A stretch of DNA of 64,000 bases from Parietaria judaica (Eukaryota; Streptophyta; Magnoliopsida; Rosales; Urticaceae), in contig OX940870.1 in NCBI GenBank assembly GCA_954871525.1, positions 30,556,555-30,620,554 of the forward strand, in the 5' to 3' direction. A model generated the notes under the pieces. That model did no database searches. It was not told where the DNA came from and saw only the letters and a list, made by a program, of their open reading frames with translations. A program made the position numbers and the translations under genes. The stretch's first letter is position 1, and each line of letters begins with the position of its first letter. Shown in pieces: positions 9,553-21,833 of this stretch.

Positions 9553-10434
9553 ATGAGCTCGGATCTATCAGATTTCTAATTAGGTTTTGCTAAATATAGA
9601 TTTACAGAGGTAGAAATCATTAAATTTTTATTAGATGTACCTGGTGCCACATTATTTCCCGCCGCAATAGTCGTTCTGCCGCGCATTTCACCTTGACACG
9701 ATTGAAAGTGAAACATCTGCATAGTACAAAGTAAAAAACATTGTAAAATTAATCTAGATAAAAAGTGTGTTAATTACACAAAGAATTCCACTAACCTCGG
9801 CGGCTAGAGTCGAGACAGAGTCGTAAGGAAACAACACCTCAAAAACTTTAGACACTTTCAGTTGGCATTTATCTCGCATCTTGATCGTAGGGTCCCATTG
9901 ATGATTAGGATGCAACCAATGGGCAACCTCATGTAGCGGATGACAAAGTTGCTCCTTCCAATGCTTGTGCACGATCTGGACAGCCCATCCTCGTCCCCTG
10001 AGGCTCTTAAGCTTATGGTGCAATAAGTCATATACTCGGTAAATCATGCCCATGGTGGGATGTACCTCCGAGTCGGTGAAGCGTAAGGCTAAGTACATGG
10101 GGTCGTATATCTGAATTCAATGGTCGATGCCCTCCAAAAACTTATGGTCCATTAACAAATCCTCGACAGCTTGTCCTTTTGCCGTCTTTTTCCACGAACT
10201 TTGCAACCACCACGTGGAACTGAACATCTGGCGGAGGCCGGCTTTATTATCCTTGACGCTTTAAACCGTCAGGTAGTTTGTTGCAAACCGCGTGGCGCCG
10301 GGTCGAAGGAGCTCTTTACTGGTCGTCTTCCGAACCAAGAACACCAAAAACGAAATCAGTCAAAGAATACAAAGACCCCAACGAATTTCGAAATGCTTAC
10401 CTGTTGAAATCTTGCGAAAAAATGGAAGCTTTGA

Positions 10435-10730
10435 TCACGAGCCTTCGAGTTTCGCGTGGGTTTCGCAGCGAGAGAAGGGAAGCCGAGCAACTGGAGGCGA
10501 GAAAGAGGAGCTCGCGAAAAATGAGGTGTTTTTTAGGGTTTCAGCGAATTTCGAGGGCAATTTCGGGATTTTGGTGCTGAAAATGGAAAAACGACATGTT
10601 TTGGGGTATGTCCATGAGATTTCGCGAAATTTGGTAAAAAGAAAGAGAAACGACAGGGTTTTCGAATCGCAAACCCTCAAAAAACGAAATTCGAGCGAAT
10701 TTCCCGAAATTTTAAACCTTGATCCTATAT
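10435..10730 (-). repeat. TTCGCGAAA-word repeat ending in AAGGTTTAAAA
   Basis: On the minus strand it begins ATCAAGGTTTAAAATTTCGGG and is filled with GAAATTCG/TTTCGCGAAA words. It resembles 51960-52210 in the order of words. It has open frames on both strands, but these are low complexity and not credible genes. Confidence 0.5.
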
Positions 10731-10872
10731 AACATATGCTTAGGGAAAAAAAAAACAAAAAAAAAAAACTAGGTGTTAATAAGAGATTATATAACTATAT
10801 AATTTTTTTAGATATATAACCCACAAATATTCGTCCATAATTGCCAACAATAGTTGCTGACCCGTTTTTAAT

Positions 10873-11177
10873 GAGAAACTTCATAAAACATCCTTCAAAA
10901 CACCATAAATTATTTTACTACACCTCAAAACATCATAATTGGAAATAGATCATTTTCAAATTTGTAATACAAAAATACCCTTTCAAAATTACATATTGTG
11001 TCCTGAAAAATGGACATATTGCCTCCTGAAAAATGGACAAGTCGCGTCCGAAAAAATGGACACAAATAAGGGTATTTTGGTACATAAAATTTAAAAAGGA
11101 TGTATTTCCAATTATGATGTTTTGAAGTGTAGTAAAATAATTTATGATGTTTTGAGGGATGTTTTATGAAGTTTCCC
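10873..11177. mobile_element. hAT-type MITE with 8-bp target duplication
   Basis: A 305-bp element with long terminal inverted repeats of about 75 bp (left GAGAAACTTCATAAAACATCC, right end the complement starting GGGAAACTTCAT). It is flanked by the direct repeat TTTTTAAT at 10865-10872 and 11178-11185. The 8-bp duplication points to the hAT superfamily. The centre is non-coding (repeated GAAAAATGGACA). Confidence 0.8.
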
Positions 11178-11382
11178 TTTTTAATCAACTAGAACCGTGT
11201 GGTTATGGTTTTTTTTTTTTTTTTTTTTTAAATTCAAAACACAAATTTAGATTATGTTCTAAAAATATTTTGAAGAGTTTTGATGTAAGCCTAAAAGAAT
11301 TTATTACTGTTTGGAAGAAAGAAAAAAAATATGACTACTCCAATTGTGTACGAGATTAGAAGGGTATCTTAAGTAGGCTGAC

Positions 11383-11483
11383 AATTCATGTTTCATGTCG
11401 TGTTCGTGCATGTCTTAAAAGTTTTTTTTACTTATTTTATGTACAACCTGACATGCACGAACACGACATGAAACATGAATTAG
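11383..11483. repeat. perfect 32-bp inverted repeat (hairpin)
   Basis: Arms 11383-11414 and 11452-11483 are exact complements (AATTCATGTTTCATGTCGTG ... ), separated by 37 bp of T-rich loop. It lies 240 bp beyond the PGR7 stop codon. It may be a small foldback transposon relic or a hairpin in the read-through transcript. Confidence 0.7.
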
Positions 11484-11723
11484 GTTATTAAAGTTTTTTT
11501 ACGAACTTTCAAACATAAATAATCTGAAAAAGAAAAGGAAAATTCCCACAAAAAATTCAGCTAATTTGAAACAAAATTGGTTAAAGAACAGAGTTGATCA
11601 TGAACTTTGCTTCATGCAAGAACGATGCTCATTACTTATACATGAAATTCTAAACGTTACAGCTAAAGAAAATAAAAAACTAAGAAACGGGGATACACCG
11701 TCTTTATTTGCCGACTGAAGTTT

Positions 11724-14700
11724 TCACTTCTGGAGATTATAAACCCGCCCTTTGTTGATTAGCTTCCAAAGGGCGTCCTTGGCCTCTTCAAGCGTCTCGA
11801 TGCCTTGCCCTTCTTCGAACGAGATTCTCTGTATGTTGAACTGCGAGAACACCGATGATATAAATTTCAGGTCATTGATTCAAATAGAGGTTTTTTTTGG
11901 AAAGGAACGGAAATACCTGAGCGCCTTGGCGGACGCGAATGTCTATTCCCTTGCTGTCTATGGATATGAGCGCTACATCGTCCACCTCCGTTTCCGAGGA
12001 CAGCAATTGTTTCAGAGGCTTTGAAAATGTCGCGTTCAGCTCCTGAGAGTTCGTGCCAGTTAATAATGACTATAAAGTTGATTATGGTATAAAGATCCGA
12101 GCAATTTTCCGCTATGCTCACTGATCTTATCGTGTTTAGTTGTCCCAATTTTCGCAAACAATTTCATCTTGAAATTCCCATATAAACTTGTAAACAGTAC
12201 AAATTTTTCCTACGCTTTTCATCAAATTTTTGCAATGCAAATGGCTACTATTTTAGGGGCAAAAATGTCATTTTGTACAAGTAATATTACTTTCAGCTCC
12301 TGAGGGAGGGGAGCTCATGAATCATCCATGAGTTGATTATGGTAAAACGATGAGTAAATTACAACTATGTCCCTCCTAAACTTGTTGCAAAACAACTTTT
12401 TTAAAAAAAAAATAATAAAAAAAATATTCTAAAGAGCTTGTAGATTGTAACATTTTCTCCCACGACCTAAATGCCTATTTCCGTCAAATTTTGAGTCATG
12501 CATTATAACCGTGATATTGTTTGGGGGCGAAAATATATTTTTTACTTTTGCAGCTAAACCTCCAGCATTTATTGAAAATAATGATAATTTTCAAGGAGCA
12601 TAGCTACAAATTCTTTTATCAATTAACATGTAAAAATATAAGTTTGCCACTAAACCAGAACACGGCTCCAAATTTGATAGAAACAATCAAAGAAAAGTTT
12701 TTATAGTTCACAATTTCAGGAGACAAACTGCTAATACTTTTTTTCTTTTCGGGAGTAACTGCTACAACACAATAAGTTGAAGGGAACGGGCAATTCACCT
12801 TAAGGTTCTGCTCTCCACCATCAACTGCAATCTTGTCAGGCTGAACTGCTTCGTATTTCTTGACATCAACCCAGGCGACAGTGCCGAACCCACCGATGAA
12901 GTATATGTCACTGCAAAATGAGTAGCAAAAAAAAATCCCGATGATACTTGCACACTTTGCCGTTAGTAATATCTATAAAGAATCTTGAATGCATATGGGA
13001 AATGTATAGTGGTGGAATGTTTTTGGAGTTTATCTTGGTCGGTCTTGTCCAGCCGATTCGGTTGTAATCTCTTGGTCTTACTAGGAGGTCTTAACGCTTA
13101 TGGAATAGGCAACCAATAACCGTTCATAAAACTTAATCTATCTCAAAAGAGAGGAGATTGGTTTCAAGGTTGGCGAAGCTCCCGTTTTGAGAACTGATTT
13201 GGGCCGTAACACAGACAAAGAACACCAATATGATTCTCTTTTTCTTTTTATCCATTGAAGTTTAGTGACAAAAAACAAAACATAACGAACCTTATGTTTT
13301 GCATCCTAAAGTAGTAGAAGTTGCCCCATTTTTGAGATGGGCCCTGCTGATGCTTTGCAATATACTGCTTGTGAGCCCATTCCTGCAATAAACAAACCCA
13401 CATGTAATGTGTATGTCTTAGACCCGTTAATAGGAGATAGTTTTATAAACGAGCATTCTTATTATTTTATGTCATTAGATACTAGATTAGTGGTGTTTTA
13501 CAAATAAATATGGGATAAGTGTTTCTAGTCCTATATATAGTGTTTGATATGTTTAAGTAGTGAAAATTCCTATGGAACATCGTTGCTAAAGTTTGCCCGG
13601 GTTAACTCTCGAATTAGAGACTAGGTGTATATTCATCAATAAAGTGTTCTCAATTCTCTTGGATTATCTATCCGGGTATTATCAGTAACATTTGGCGGGT
13701 ATGTAATTCAGCAAAAATTTAAGGTCATCAATGCCTTGGGAAGTAACCTGTTCATGCTCAGGAAGTGGGTAGACATCTCCGAATATCGTCACCCTTGCAT
13801 TTGATAATCCGCTCCATCCAGGAATCTGTGGAGCCTAAGTCGTCAATAATGTCCATTGAGGAATGCGATATGGATCAAGATATCAGCTAAAAATAATATA
13901 AATAAAAGAAAATTTACTCACCTGCACAACTAGCGTGCATCTCGGGTCAGCTAACAAATTCCTGGTGTGGATGGCCAGCGGTGAAAATGAAAATATGGGA
14001 TCTAAAAGAAAAACCAAACATCAAACGAAGAACAATCAATGCTGAATAGACGGATAGAGTGAAAATTACTCCATGTAGGGTTGGATAAACAGTTTAACAT
14101 ACTGAATCATTTTAAACAAACATAATACAGAGCCTCACATTGTCAACTGTATAGAAACAATATTGAAACTATGACATTCAAAGTTATAAGTTAACGATTG
14201 TGTTTGAAGACTGATATACAAGTCTTATGATCAGAAGCACTACAAATCGATGACCTAATGTAGTTCGAAACATTCAATAACTTACGTCCTGTTGAATCGG
14301 GTGCAAAGTCTACTAGTGAACCAAACGGATATCCTTCACGCCTGTGGTGCATTTGAGACATTATCGTGCATAAATGAGCAAACCTGGCCTTGATATTTTC
14401 AAGAAAATACAAAGAATTAAAATCAGAGAAGAGAGTAAACATAATTGGCAAAGATATTTGGAATTACCTGCTCCATAAGATTACGGACAGCTAAAGCCGG
14501 ATGAGGTAAGCCATGAGCTGACGTGGCGCTCTGGACCCCACCGGAAATCGGCGTTCTAAAGAGCCCGGCTCTAGTTCCTCCTCCAGCTACACTTCCGGAT
14601 GGAATCAAAATGGGGGAATCCGTGCTTGGTGATGCATTCACGGCGTTTTCATTACTCTCGTGATCTTCCAAATCACCCTTCAGAAGAAAAGTTATGCCAT

Positions 14701-15788
14701 TAAAACTCTGAAGTAGCCATTTGACACATCCAGACATTGACTATTCATGAAAAAAGTACATGACCATATCAAATGGCATAGATATACGTGTTATAAATCA
14801 AACACAAATTAGCAAGGAAAGAAAAAGGAAATTGACAAAAGAATTTTTACAAGGAGATTCAATTCCGTAAGCAAAAACACAGGAAGAAGAGAAGAATTCC
14901 ACTATGATCGAAAACGTGTAACAGTAAACGGAGACAGGGAGAGAACGAAAATAAATGAAGGCTATATTTAATCAACCCTAAAACGTGAACCCGATCCCTC
15001 CACTCCCACCACCGAACCCCCAAAATATCAATAAAAATACGTCGCACCACTAATCCAGAAACGGGTCGGACAAAAGAAACAAATTCGGGTCACATAATAT
15101 AACAAGAGGGTATAATGTCGCAGAGGGTACACGGTTTTCATTTCATAGGAAATTCACTCGAGCATCGAAAATACTTGACTAATTTAAAGGCCTCCTTAAA
15201 GAACATTCAATCCTCTTTATAAGCCTAATAACATTAAGAAACAGAAAAACGCGACTTACGAGTTGCTTCTTTTTTCGTTGAAAACGGGTTGTTTCTTGTT
15301 GTTTGGTACTTGTTTTGTGTTTCTTTGATCTTTTGGGGGTTCCTCGGCCTCTAGTTTTCGTGTTTTCTTTTCCTTTGTTATTATAATCTCTACTCTCCTA
15401 TCATTATCAATGAAGAACAAGAATAAGTAGAAGCATACACTAAAAAAAAAATATAACTATTTCAGCTTCTTCTGACTTCAAAGATGTCAAAAATTACACA
15501 GTGAAGCAATAATCAATGTACAAAGACTGAAAATAAGCACAAGCAGAGATGGGCAGAATTTACGTGAGACAAGGAGGCGATATCTTCAGGGAGGAAGTCG
15601 AGCCCACTCTTCAATGGCGCGCCTTCGTTGTCGTCGCCGGGCGTGGCGTGAGCTCGGAGCCTGGAAAAAGCAAAACTTTCGCCGAGTTTGAGCGACCCAA
15701 TTCGCTTCCCCTGCGCTCGGAGCGAAGAGGCTGGGCTGTGGAGGTCGGAGAAGCTGGGAACAAAGACAGAGTTGGCGAGAGCTTCCAT
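11724..15788 (-). CDS. PGR7: glutamyl-tRNA reductase-binding protein, chloroplastic (9 exons)
   Basis: Exons: 15564-15788, 14468-14677, 14286-14388, 13922-14001, 13748-13825, 13291-13382, 12799-12910, 11917-12042, 11724-11840. All introns are GT-AG and phases join, giving 380 residues. The N-terminal ~70 residues are Ser/Arg/Leu-rich, consistent with a plastid transit peptide. Next comes the HugZ/pyridoxamine-oxidase-like split barrel, with ARFAHLCTIMSQMHHRREGYPFGS, FSPLAIHTRNLLADPRC and WGNFYYFRM, then FIGGFGTVAWVDVKKYE. The C-terminal part (KGIDIRVRQGAQ, ETLEEAKDALWKLI) completes the family pattern. Members bind glutamyl-tRNA reductase in the stroma and stabilise it, tuning tetrapyrrole synthesis; the Arabidopsis gene was also isolated as a proton-gradient-regulation locus. 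The start is the first ATG giving a transit peptide. No defects are visible. Confidence 0.9.
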
Positions 15789-16446
15789 GGGAGAGAGACC
15801 CTTTTGGGGTTTGGGAGTTGTCAATCAAAAGAAGAAGACATAGACAGAGGTTATGGCTATGGCGCGGGGTTTATGAGTGAGTGAGGGATTTCTTCTCCTT
15901 TTCCTTCTCTCTCTCCTTTCCTTTTGCATCATTGCATCATTTTATTACAGGTGTAGAGAAATAGCTAAATTTAAATATGTCTATAGCAAAATAGTCAAAC
16001 TTTGGTTAATATTACGAACTAGCCGATTAACCACTTAAACAAATCTCAAATTACTATGTTGTCCTTATATTTTTAATAAAATAAATTTAAAAAACACAGC
16101 CTATTAATTAACATTATTTGATCAAATATTCACATTAGTTAACACTGCTATTAATATGGTAACCACCTAACCTATTAACCTATAACAATCGATTACCCTA
16201 TTATGATATAATTCAAATTTTAAATAAAAACATTGACCAAAACTTTCTCTTTCATCATCGATGATTCTCATTTTTGCATTAATTGTATATATTCACATTA
16301 ATTAACATTACTATTATATGTATTAACACCCATAAACGTAAGTATACAATAATAACAAAATTATTATGTCATTCACTGATATCAACTAAAAAATCACATT
16401 GTAGACTAATTTAACATTAAAAAATGATTCTTAATAACTAAAAATA

Positions 16447-16510
16447 ACAACGAATTAACGTAAATCAACAACAAATTAACGTAAATTAACAACGAATTAA
16501 CGTAAATACG
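16447..16510. repeat. short tandem repeat (about 23 bp x 3)
   Basis: Three successive copies of a unit containing CAACGAATTAACGTAAAT, inside the TIR element. Confidence 0.6.
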
Positions 16511-16820
16511 CGAACAAACAACTTAAATTAACAATAAAAAATATTATTCATATTAAAATTTAAATACAATAAACAAATATTTCAAACACAAAAATAATCT
16601 CTCTCTCCCTCCCGTAAGCCGAAGCTTCGCCGTCGATCGCCGTGGCCTCGGTGTTTCCGAGCGAGTGCTCTGATGGAGGAGCTCCTTCGCGCACGACGGG
16701 GGCAGCGGAAACTCATGAGCTATCAAGCTCAGAAGACGACGGTGAGGGGTGCAGCGAGCCCATCGACGGCGCCGGAGTTTGCCGGGGTGCACAACTGTGG
16801 TGGGATGCGTCATACCTTTA

Positions 16821-17072
16821 GATCGGAAGCTTCAGAAACTGACAAAAATGGCGGCTTAGCGTCACGGCGGAAGAGTCCTCGTCGGAGATGACGCAGTCGG
16901 CGCGGACGAGGACGTTGTCCACCTGCGGGACGAGCGCATGGAAGCGACGGGAGAAGACACAGCACCGGCCCAGGGCTTTGACGTCGGCGATCTGGTTGAA
17001 GACGATGAGCAGTAGCGAGTCCGGGAGGCGATCGAAGTGGTCAACCTCCTCGGCGGCGTCGGCCGGCTCCGG
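16821..17072 (-). pseudogene. F-box gene fragment (AUF1/AUF2-like) inside a TIR element
   Basis: The frame reads HFDRLPDSLLLIVFNQIADV, KALGRCCVFSRRF, LVPQVDNVLVRADCVISD: the N-terminal F-box and following block of the AUF1/AUF2 group of plant F-box proteins (SCF ubiquitin-ligase adaptors). It stops after about 84 residues where the parent proteins continue for several hundred more. The upstream in-frame sequence is low complexity with no good ATG. A second GC-rich block at 16610-16810 may be another captured piece. It is most likely a fragment captured by the element at 15955-17409, not a functional gene. Confidence 0.65.
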
Positions 17073-17409
17073 GTAAATGATGGTCGTAGGAAAAAGAAAG
17101 AGGGGAGAGAGAGTGGTCGTAGAAAAAATAAAGAGGGGAGAGAGAGTGAGATGGAAATGATTCAAAATTTAGAATTAAATTCCAAAATTTGTGCACAATT
17201 AGTTACACCTTGATTTGTGCAGAAAATTAAATTTCCTTTTTAATTAATTACGAAAATTATAATTAAAATGATTAATTAAATGGTATTATAGGGATGAAAA
17301 ATGTAATTAAAATGCCACCTCATGTTAATTGGCTAGTTTACAAAATTAACCAAAGTTTGGCTATTTTGCTAAACCTATGTTTCAATTTGGCTATTGGTGC
17401 AATTTCTCT

Positions 17410-18495
17410 TTATTATATTCATATAGAAAACGATCAATAAATTAATATTTTTGTTTAATAATGTTTTTTAGTTTCTACATTTATTACTCGATAAATAAAT
17501 AATCTCCATAGCAAAGTTTAAATACTCATTGCTGATATCGTTTCGCACTTTTCGTTTTACGGATATATTGCTTGTCGATGGGTATTTCATAAATAAATCG
17601 ACTGGTATGCCGATGGATATATCGTTTCGCATATCTTCGAAAAAAGATTTTCGATGAGCATGCCGATGGATATTCAGAAAATTTAATACCTTGCTCTATA
17701 ATATAACGAATTCTCTAATTTCAATGGCATTATTTATAAAAATTATATTATATTTATTCAGTAATCAATTACACTTTTTATTTTTATTTTTACAAAAAGA
17801 TGCACTCTATTTTATAAAAGGGCCCTAATATACTCTCTTAATATAATTTAACAATATTTTCACTAATTTTTTTTACAATATTGCCTCTCTTAATGGGCTC
17901 TATTGTTTATTGGATAAGAAGATAATAACAATTGTTATTTGTATAGGTAAATGCTTCTTTGTAAAGTTAATTACTTAACATTTTATCGTTAAATCTCGTT
18001 AATTAATACTTGATAAAATAATACTTTTGTATGATTCTAACTCTAACTATATTTTACTTTGATAATATAATAAAATTATTCAGTGCTAACAATAGGTTTT
18101 TTTTCTTTTCTTCATACCTATAAAGATCTTTACAAAAACTTTATTGTATTTAGTATGGTATTCGATTATATTTGATATAAATTTATAAATTGAAACGAGT
18201 TATACATAATTAATTACATATAACTTTAATTCTAGAACTAAATATGTTGGCTCGTCTGTGGACTCTTGAATAATTAAGTGTATTTATTTAACTAAATCTA
18301 CATAATTAGAAAATGTTTAAAAAATAAAATAAAGGTAGATTAGATTAAAAGACATCGGATAAAAATATTAATTACATATCTATTACATGAGACTATCAAG
18401 ACAATACACAAAAACCTTCATTCTAAGAGTAAAAAGAAAACAAAAACCAAACTCTCATGCGAGCTTTCACACATGAAGAAAAACACAGCTTAATT
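17410..18495. other. AT-rich intergenic stretch with one repeat copy
   Basis: Contains GCCGATGGG-repeat copy 2 (17527-17695) and otherwise AT-rich sequence with no credible gene. The end nearest 18495 is the 3' flank of USE1. Confidence 0.5.
17527..17695 (+). repeat. GCCGATGGG-word dispersed repeat, copy 2
   Basis: Shares the order of words of 2705-2950 (TTTTCGTTTTACGGATATAT, GCTTGTCGATGGGTAT, GGTATGCCGATGGATA) and ends AATTTAATACCTTGC, the complement-type end of this repeat class. Confidence 0.55.
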
Positions 18496-20722
18496 CTAAG
18501 TAACGCGAATTAAGAGCACGACCATGATGAAGATACACGTCATTGCAAAGATGGCAAGCCACGTGAAGCACGTGGTCTTCGAGCTCTTCGTGTATATCGC
18601 CGAAGCCCGTGTATTCGCGTGACCGGTGCTCGCAATGCTACGCTCCATAGCCTCCTCCGTGGAATCCAGAATCTGTGATCAACCCCGGTTACAAATTGGC
18701 AGCAACGAGAAATAATGAGTACGAATTTCAGGTTACATGTATAAGACACAACAGAAGTATTCAAAATTATCTTGTCGAAACGAATGAATCTTGGTTTTTG
18801 TTTCGTATTTAAAATTATATTGTGCGATTTCAAATCACTATTTTAAACCTTTTCTTTTGACACGCTATAGCTAAACGCTAAATCAGACAATTAATATGTA
18901 AAAACCAGTCAAGAAGATCAGAATTAGGGCGGTCGCGGTTTCTCACCTTTTCAGAATTTTGCACCGAACGATTCACCATAAGACTACTCTCTTTGAGTTG
19001 CCTTGCTAATACAAGCATTTCATCAGTCAAGTCCTCTTGAAGCTTTCTATAATAAGAAAGGAAAAATAACAAATATTATTAACTCTCACATGAAAAACAT
19101 GGAATAAAACGCAACCTACGATTTGAAAGAAAATACATCTTCATTCGTCGATACAGAAGCGTTTTGTGGCAATAACATTTCAACAGTTTAGCACCATAGC
19201 ACGTTCAGATACTATTAATATGCCCCGAGAATTAGCACTCTCAACACACAGCATATACACAATAGATCCAAATTAACTAGAGATTTCTCAACTTATCGAA
19301 CCAATTATCCCGTAAACTAGGTTAGTCGTTTTTGCAGCTCAGTCTTTTTCCTTTGTTTACAATACCTGTGCTTCTCTATGTGTTCTTGTGCCACAGCATC
19401 CAGTTTTACACGAGCTGAGGAATTTGCATCGGAGATCTCATTCGCCTTTTCTTCAGTGTTTGAAGAAATTCTGTTTTATGAATCAAGGCAGTCGATTAAA
19501 AAAATAGCCGATACACAATAGAGTACAATGCATCACAGTGAAGCCAATATTATTCAAACTAATAGTAATTATCTTACACGGATCTCCTTCTCAATCCCGG
19601 GGAAGAAGAAACATGATTTTCTTCTTCATCTTCAAATGTGCTTTCTTTAACAGAAACGCTCTCTAATGACTCCAGTGAACCTTCCGTATCATGCTGGACA
19701 TTACCAAAGTAGTTAGTGAAGCCCAATCATTCATATCATATTCGTCTATGGATATAAAAAGGCGAGAAGTTTGTACTTAAAAAAGTTAATAAATTCGAGG
19801 ACTCTTAAACTTCAAAAGTGTGAAAATTTCGGGGTTGTTTGAATCTTAAAGAGCTACAAAGAAGATTTTCAAAGAAAAATAGTATATACGCACCGCTATA
19901 GAAGCTATTGTGGAAGCAATTGCTTCAATCTTCTCCGAATAATCACTTACCACAGCCTTCGAAACTCTGAGAAAATAGAAAATAAACAACTAATTCCCTT
20001 TAAATTACGTATCTTTAAGCTTAAAAATCACAAATGATGGTACAAATAACAGCATGAAAGATGAGTACAATGAGCAATGGACAACTAAATTACCAGTGAG
20101 GAGATCACCAGTAGTGTTTTAGACCATTACAGGGCCAAATAAACTATGAAAAACATTAAAGATCTCACAAGTTTCTCTACTAAAGACTTATCTTGTTAAC
20201 TGTTGATTACTATTATCAAAGTGGTAATAAAATTCGAATATTAATTTCGAACGAAAACCATAAAGTTCACCTCTCTAAATCTTGCTCAGTGCAAGGTAAG
20301 TATCGTAATCAATATTCAATCCCGAAGATCCGGATACACAAAATGACAGAATGGCGGTCTCTATAGCTCAAATACCGAGCAAGTTACGCAACAACCATGG
20401 CGATAACTCGTTCATTCCAAACCGAAAACCGAAATCAGGGAAACAAATTAACAAAATCTCCATAGTCAAACTATATACGAAAGTGAGGAGAAGCAGAGAC
20501 CTTGGCAAGCCTTCGAGTGTTCTTTCCTCAGCGAGATGTTCGAGCTGTTCTCTCAAAGTAGCAACATACTGCAAAACAATCCCACAAACCATTAGTCATA
20601 CAAAATTCCAGGTGCTGGACATTGAAGATCATCCATACATGAACAAGCTTGGCTTGATTCTGCTGTTTGGGTGCAGCCGAGAGTAAGCGCCTCAAATTCA
20701 CCTCCGTTCTACTAATGCCCAT
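18496..20722 (-). CDS. USE1: Use1-type SNARE membrane fusion protein (7 exons)
   Basis: Exons: 20639-20722, 20501-20568, 19894-19966, 19578-19693, 19366-19470, 18947-19046, 18496-18672. All borders are GT-AG and phases join, giving 240 residues, the usual length of plant Use1. The N-terminus [18 protein letters not shown] and [20 protein letters not shown] are the conserved Use1 start. The middle is acidic and Ser-rich. The C-terminal third holds the SNARE-like helix ([18 protein letters not shown]) and a terminal membrane anchor ([18 protein letters not shown]) with a short tail (RVT). Use1 acts in an ER-localised SNARE complex in Golgi-to-ER retrograde fusion. It is divergent from the gene at 21834, with 1.1 kb between them. 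No defects are visible. Confidence 0.9.
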
Positions 20723-21833
20723 GCTGTATAAGAGCTTCAATCAATGATGTTTTTCAGAATTTGGATGGAAAGTGAACTCAGAAACATGAAAAACGCAGAA
20801 GAATGTAAATCGCTACGAACCTTGAAATCGTATTTCTCAATCAAAGGGAACGAGCCAAGGAGGCGATGGGATCGACCGGGAAGATCAACTGCTTTCCGAC
20901 TCCGGGAATCAATCGATCGGAACATGGACGATCGATTTGATGAGAGAGAGCGGGTCGGGTTGGGCCGATGGGTCAGAAACCAAATTGGATAGTTAATGCT
21001 AGAAAAAAGGATATTTACTAATATATTACGAAAAATATGATTTGTGTAACACAAATTACAATTATTATTAATATTAATCATTTCAAAAAATCAAAGTTTG
21101 AGGGCTTTCATGCCTATTTATCGCAAAAATTGCTCGATTATCGAGCTATTAATCGTTGAAATGAGATTTTCGATAAATTTTTTATCTTGATCGTTGTCGT
21201 TTTATATTTATTGCAATTTTTTGAACCGAAAAATAGGATACTTATCGCTCAAATTTTTTAAGTATACTTTTTTTCGAAAAGTGAGACAAATTTTTTTGTT
21301 ATAATTACGGCAAAAATCCAAATTAAATTTTTAACAAAAATATTTATGTTTGCAACAACACAACACCACACCATACCCGGATGGATGGACGGACGGGCGG
21401 CGGCGACACCATGTGGTGGTGGAACATTTGTGTGAGTCCTCCTCAATTCACAAAATCGTATGACCCAAAAGGTCTTCGGTATATAAATAATTTTATGCTC
21501 TTGTAACTTACAAGAGAGGTAAACCATAAGGATATTAAAATTCACCCCGACCAATAATCCACCACTCAATAGCTAAACAAGTTTCAACATTTATGTTATG
21601 AAATATAAGACTATGTTTATATTTTGTGATATTAATATTTTATGTTATGTTTGAGTGTAAATTATGTATGAAAATATTTATAGATATTTTATGATAAACG
21701 ATTAATCCATATAAGTTTTTCATCGATAATTTGTATAACCTTTTCATCGATATATCTATGGGCAAATGATTAGAGGGAGTCCACGCGTGAAACCAATTAA
21801 AGGGTGTTCCAGTCCAGTACTGGTCCCGCGAAA
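20723..21833. promoter_or_regulatory. shared upstream region of two divergent genes
   Basis: The 1.1-kb spacer separates the USE1 ATG (-) from the ATG at 21834 (+) and must hold both promoters. It includes a patch of reiterated TATCG/CGATTA words at 21110-21240 resembling the repeat at 39915-41020, and GC-rich DNA at 21375-21425. No distinct motif could be assigned. Confidence 0.4.

Larger units (their letters stand above)
3113..10330 (-). pseudogene. hAT-type transposase-like gene, broken and split by a retrotransposon
   Basis: Three coding segments follow the order of the hAT/DUF659 fold. Segment 1 (about 10330-9796) carries RPGATRFATNYLT and MGMIYRVYDLL, with in-frame stops TAA at 10261-10263 and TGA at 10117-10119; it ends at a GAG/GTTAGT donor. 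Segment 2 (9716-9641) joins in phase and ends at a GTACAT donor. Segment 3 (4165 down to 3113) starts RSQTVSSSACERNWSTF, the conserved hAT C-terminal dimerisation block, and continues into a Gly-rich and acidic tail. Sequence expected between segments 2 and 3 (the W-W-x-x-Y-G region) is missing. The 5.4-kb retroelement at 4169-9552 sits exactly in the gap. The nonsense codons and the insertion make it a pseudogene. No terminal inverted repeats of its own were recognised, so it may be a domesticated hAT-like gene rather than an element. Confidence 0.75.
15955..17409. mobile_element. TIR element carrying gene fragments (Pack-MULE-like candidate)
   Basis: Left end AGAGAAATAGCTAAATTTAA and right end (complement AGAGAAATTGCACCAATAGCC) form imperfect terminal inverted repeats of about 80 bp, best in the shared block CAAACTTTGGTTAAT. 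The inside is AT-rich except for a GC-rich 16610-17090 core encoding a truncated F-box fragment. The layout fits a Pack-MULE, but no 9-bp target duplication could be recognised, so the superfamily is inference. Confidence 0.55.

Noticed and set aside
16821..17072. A functional F-box gene
   Set aside because: Only the first ~84 residues are present, there is no supported start codon, and it lies within inverted ends.
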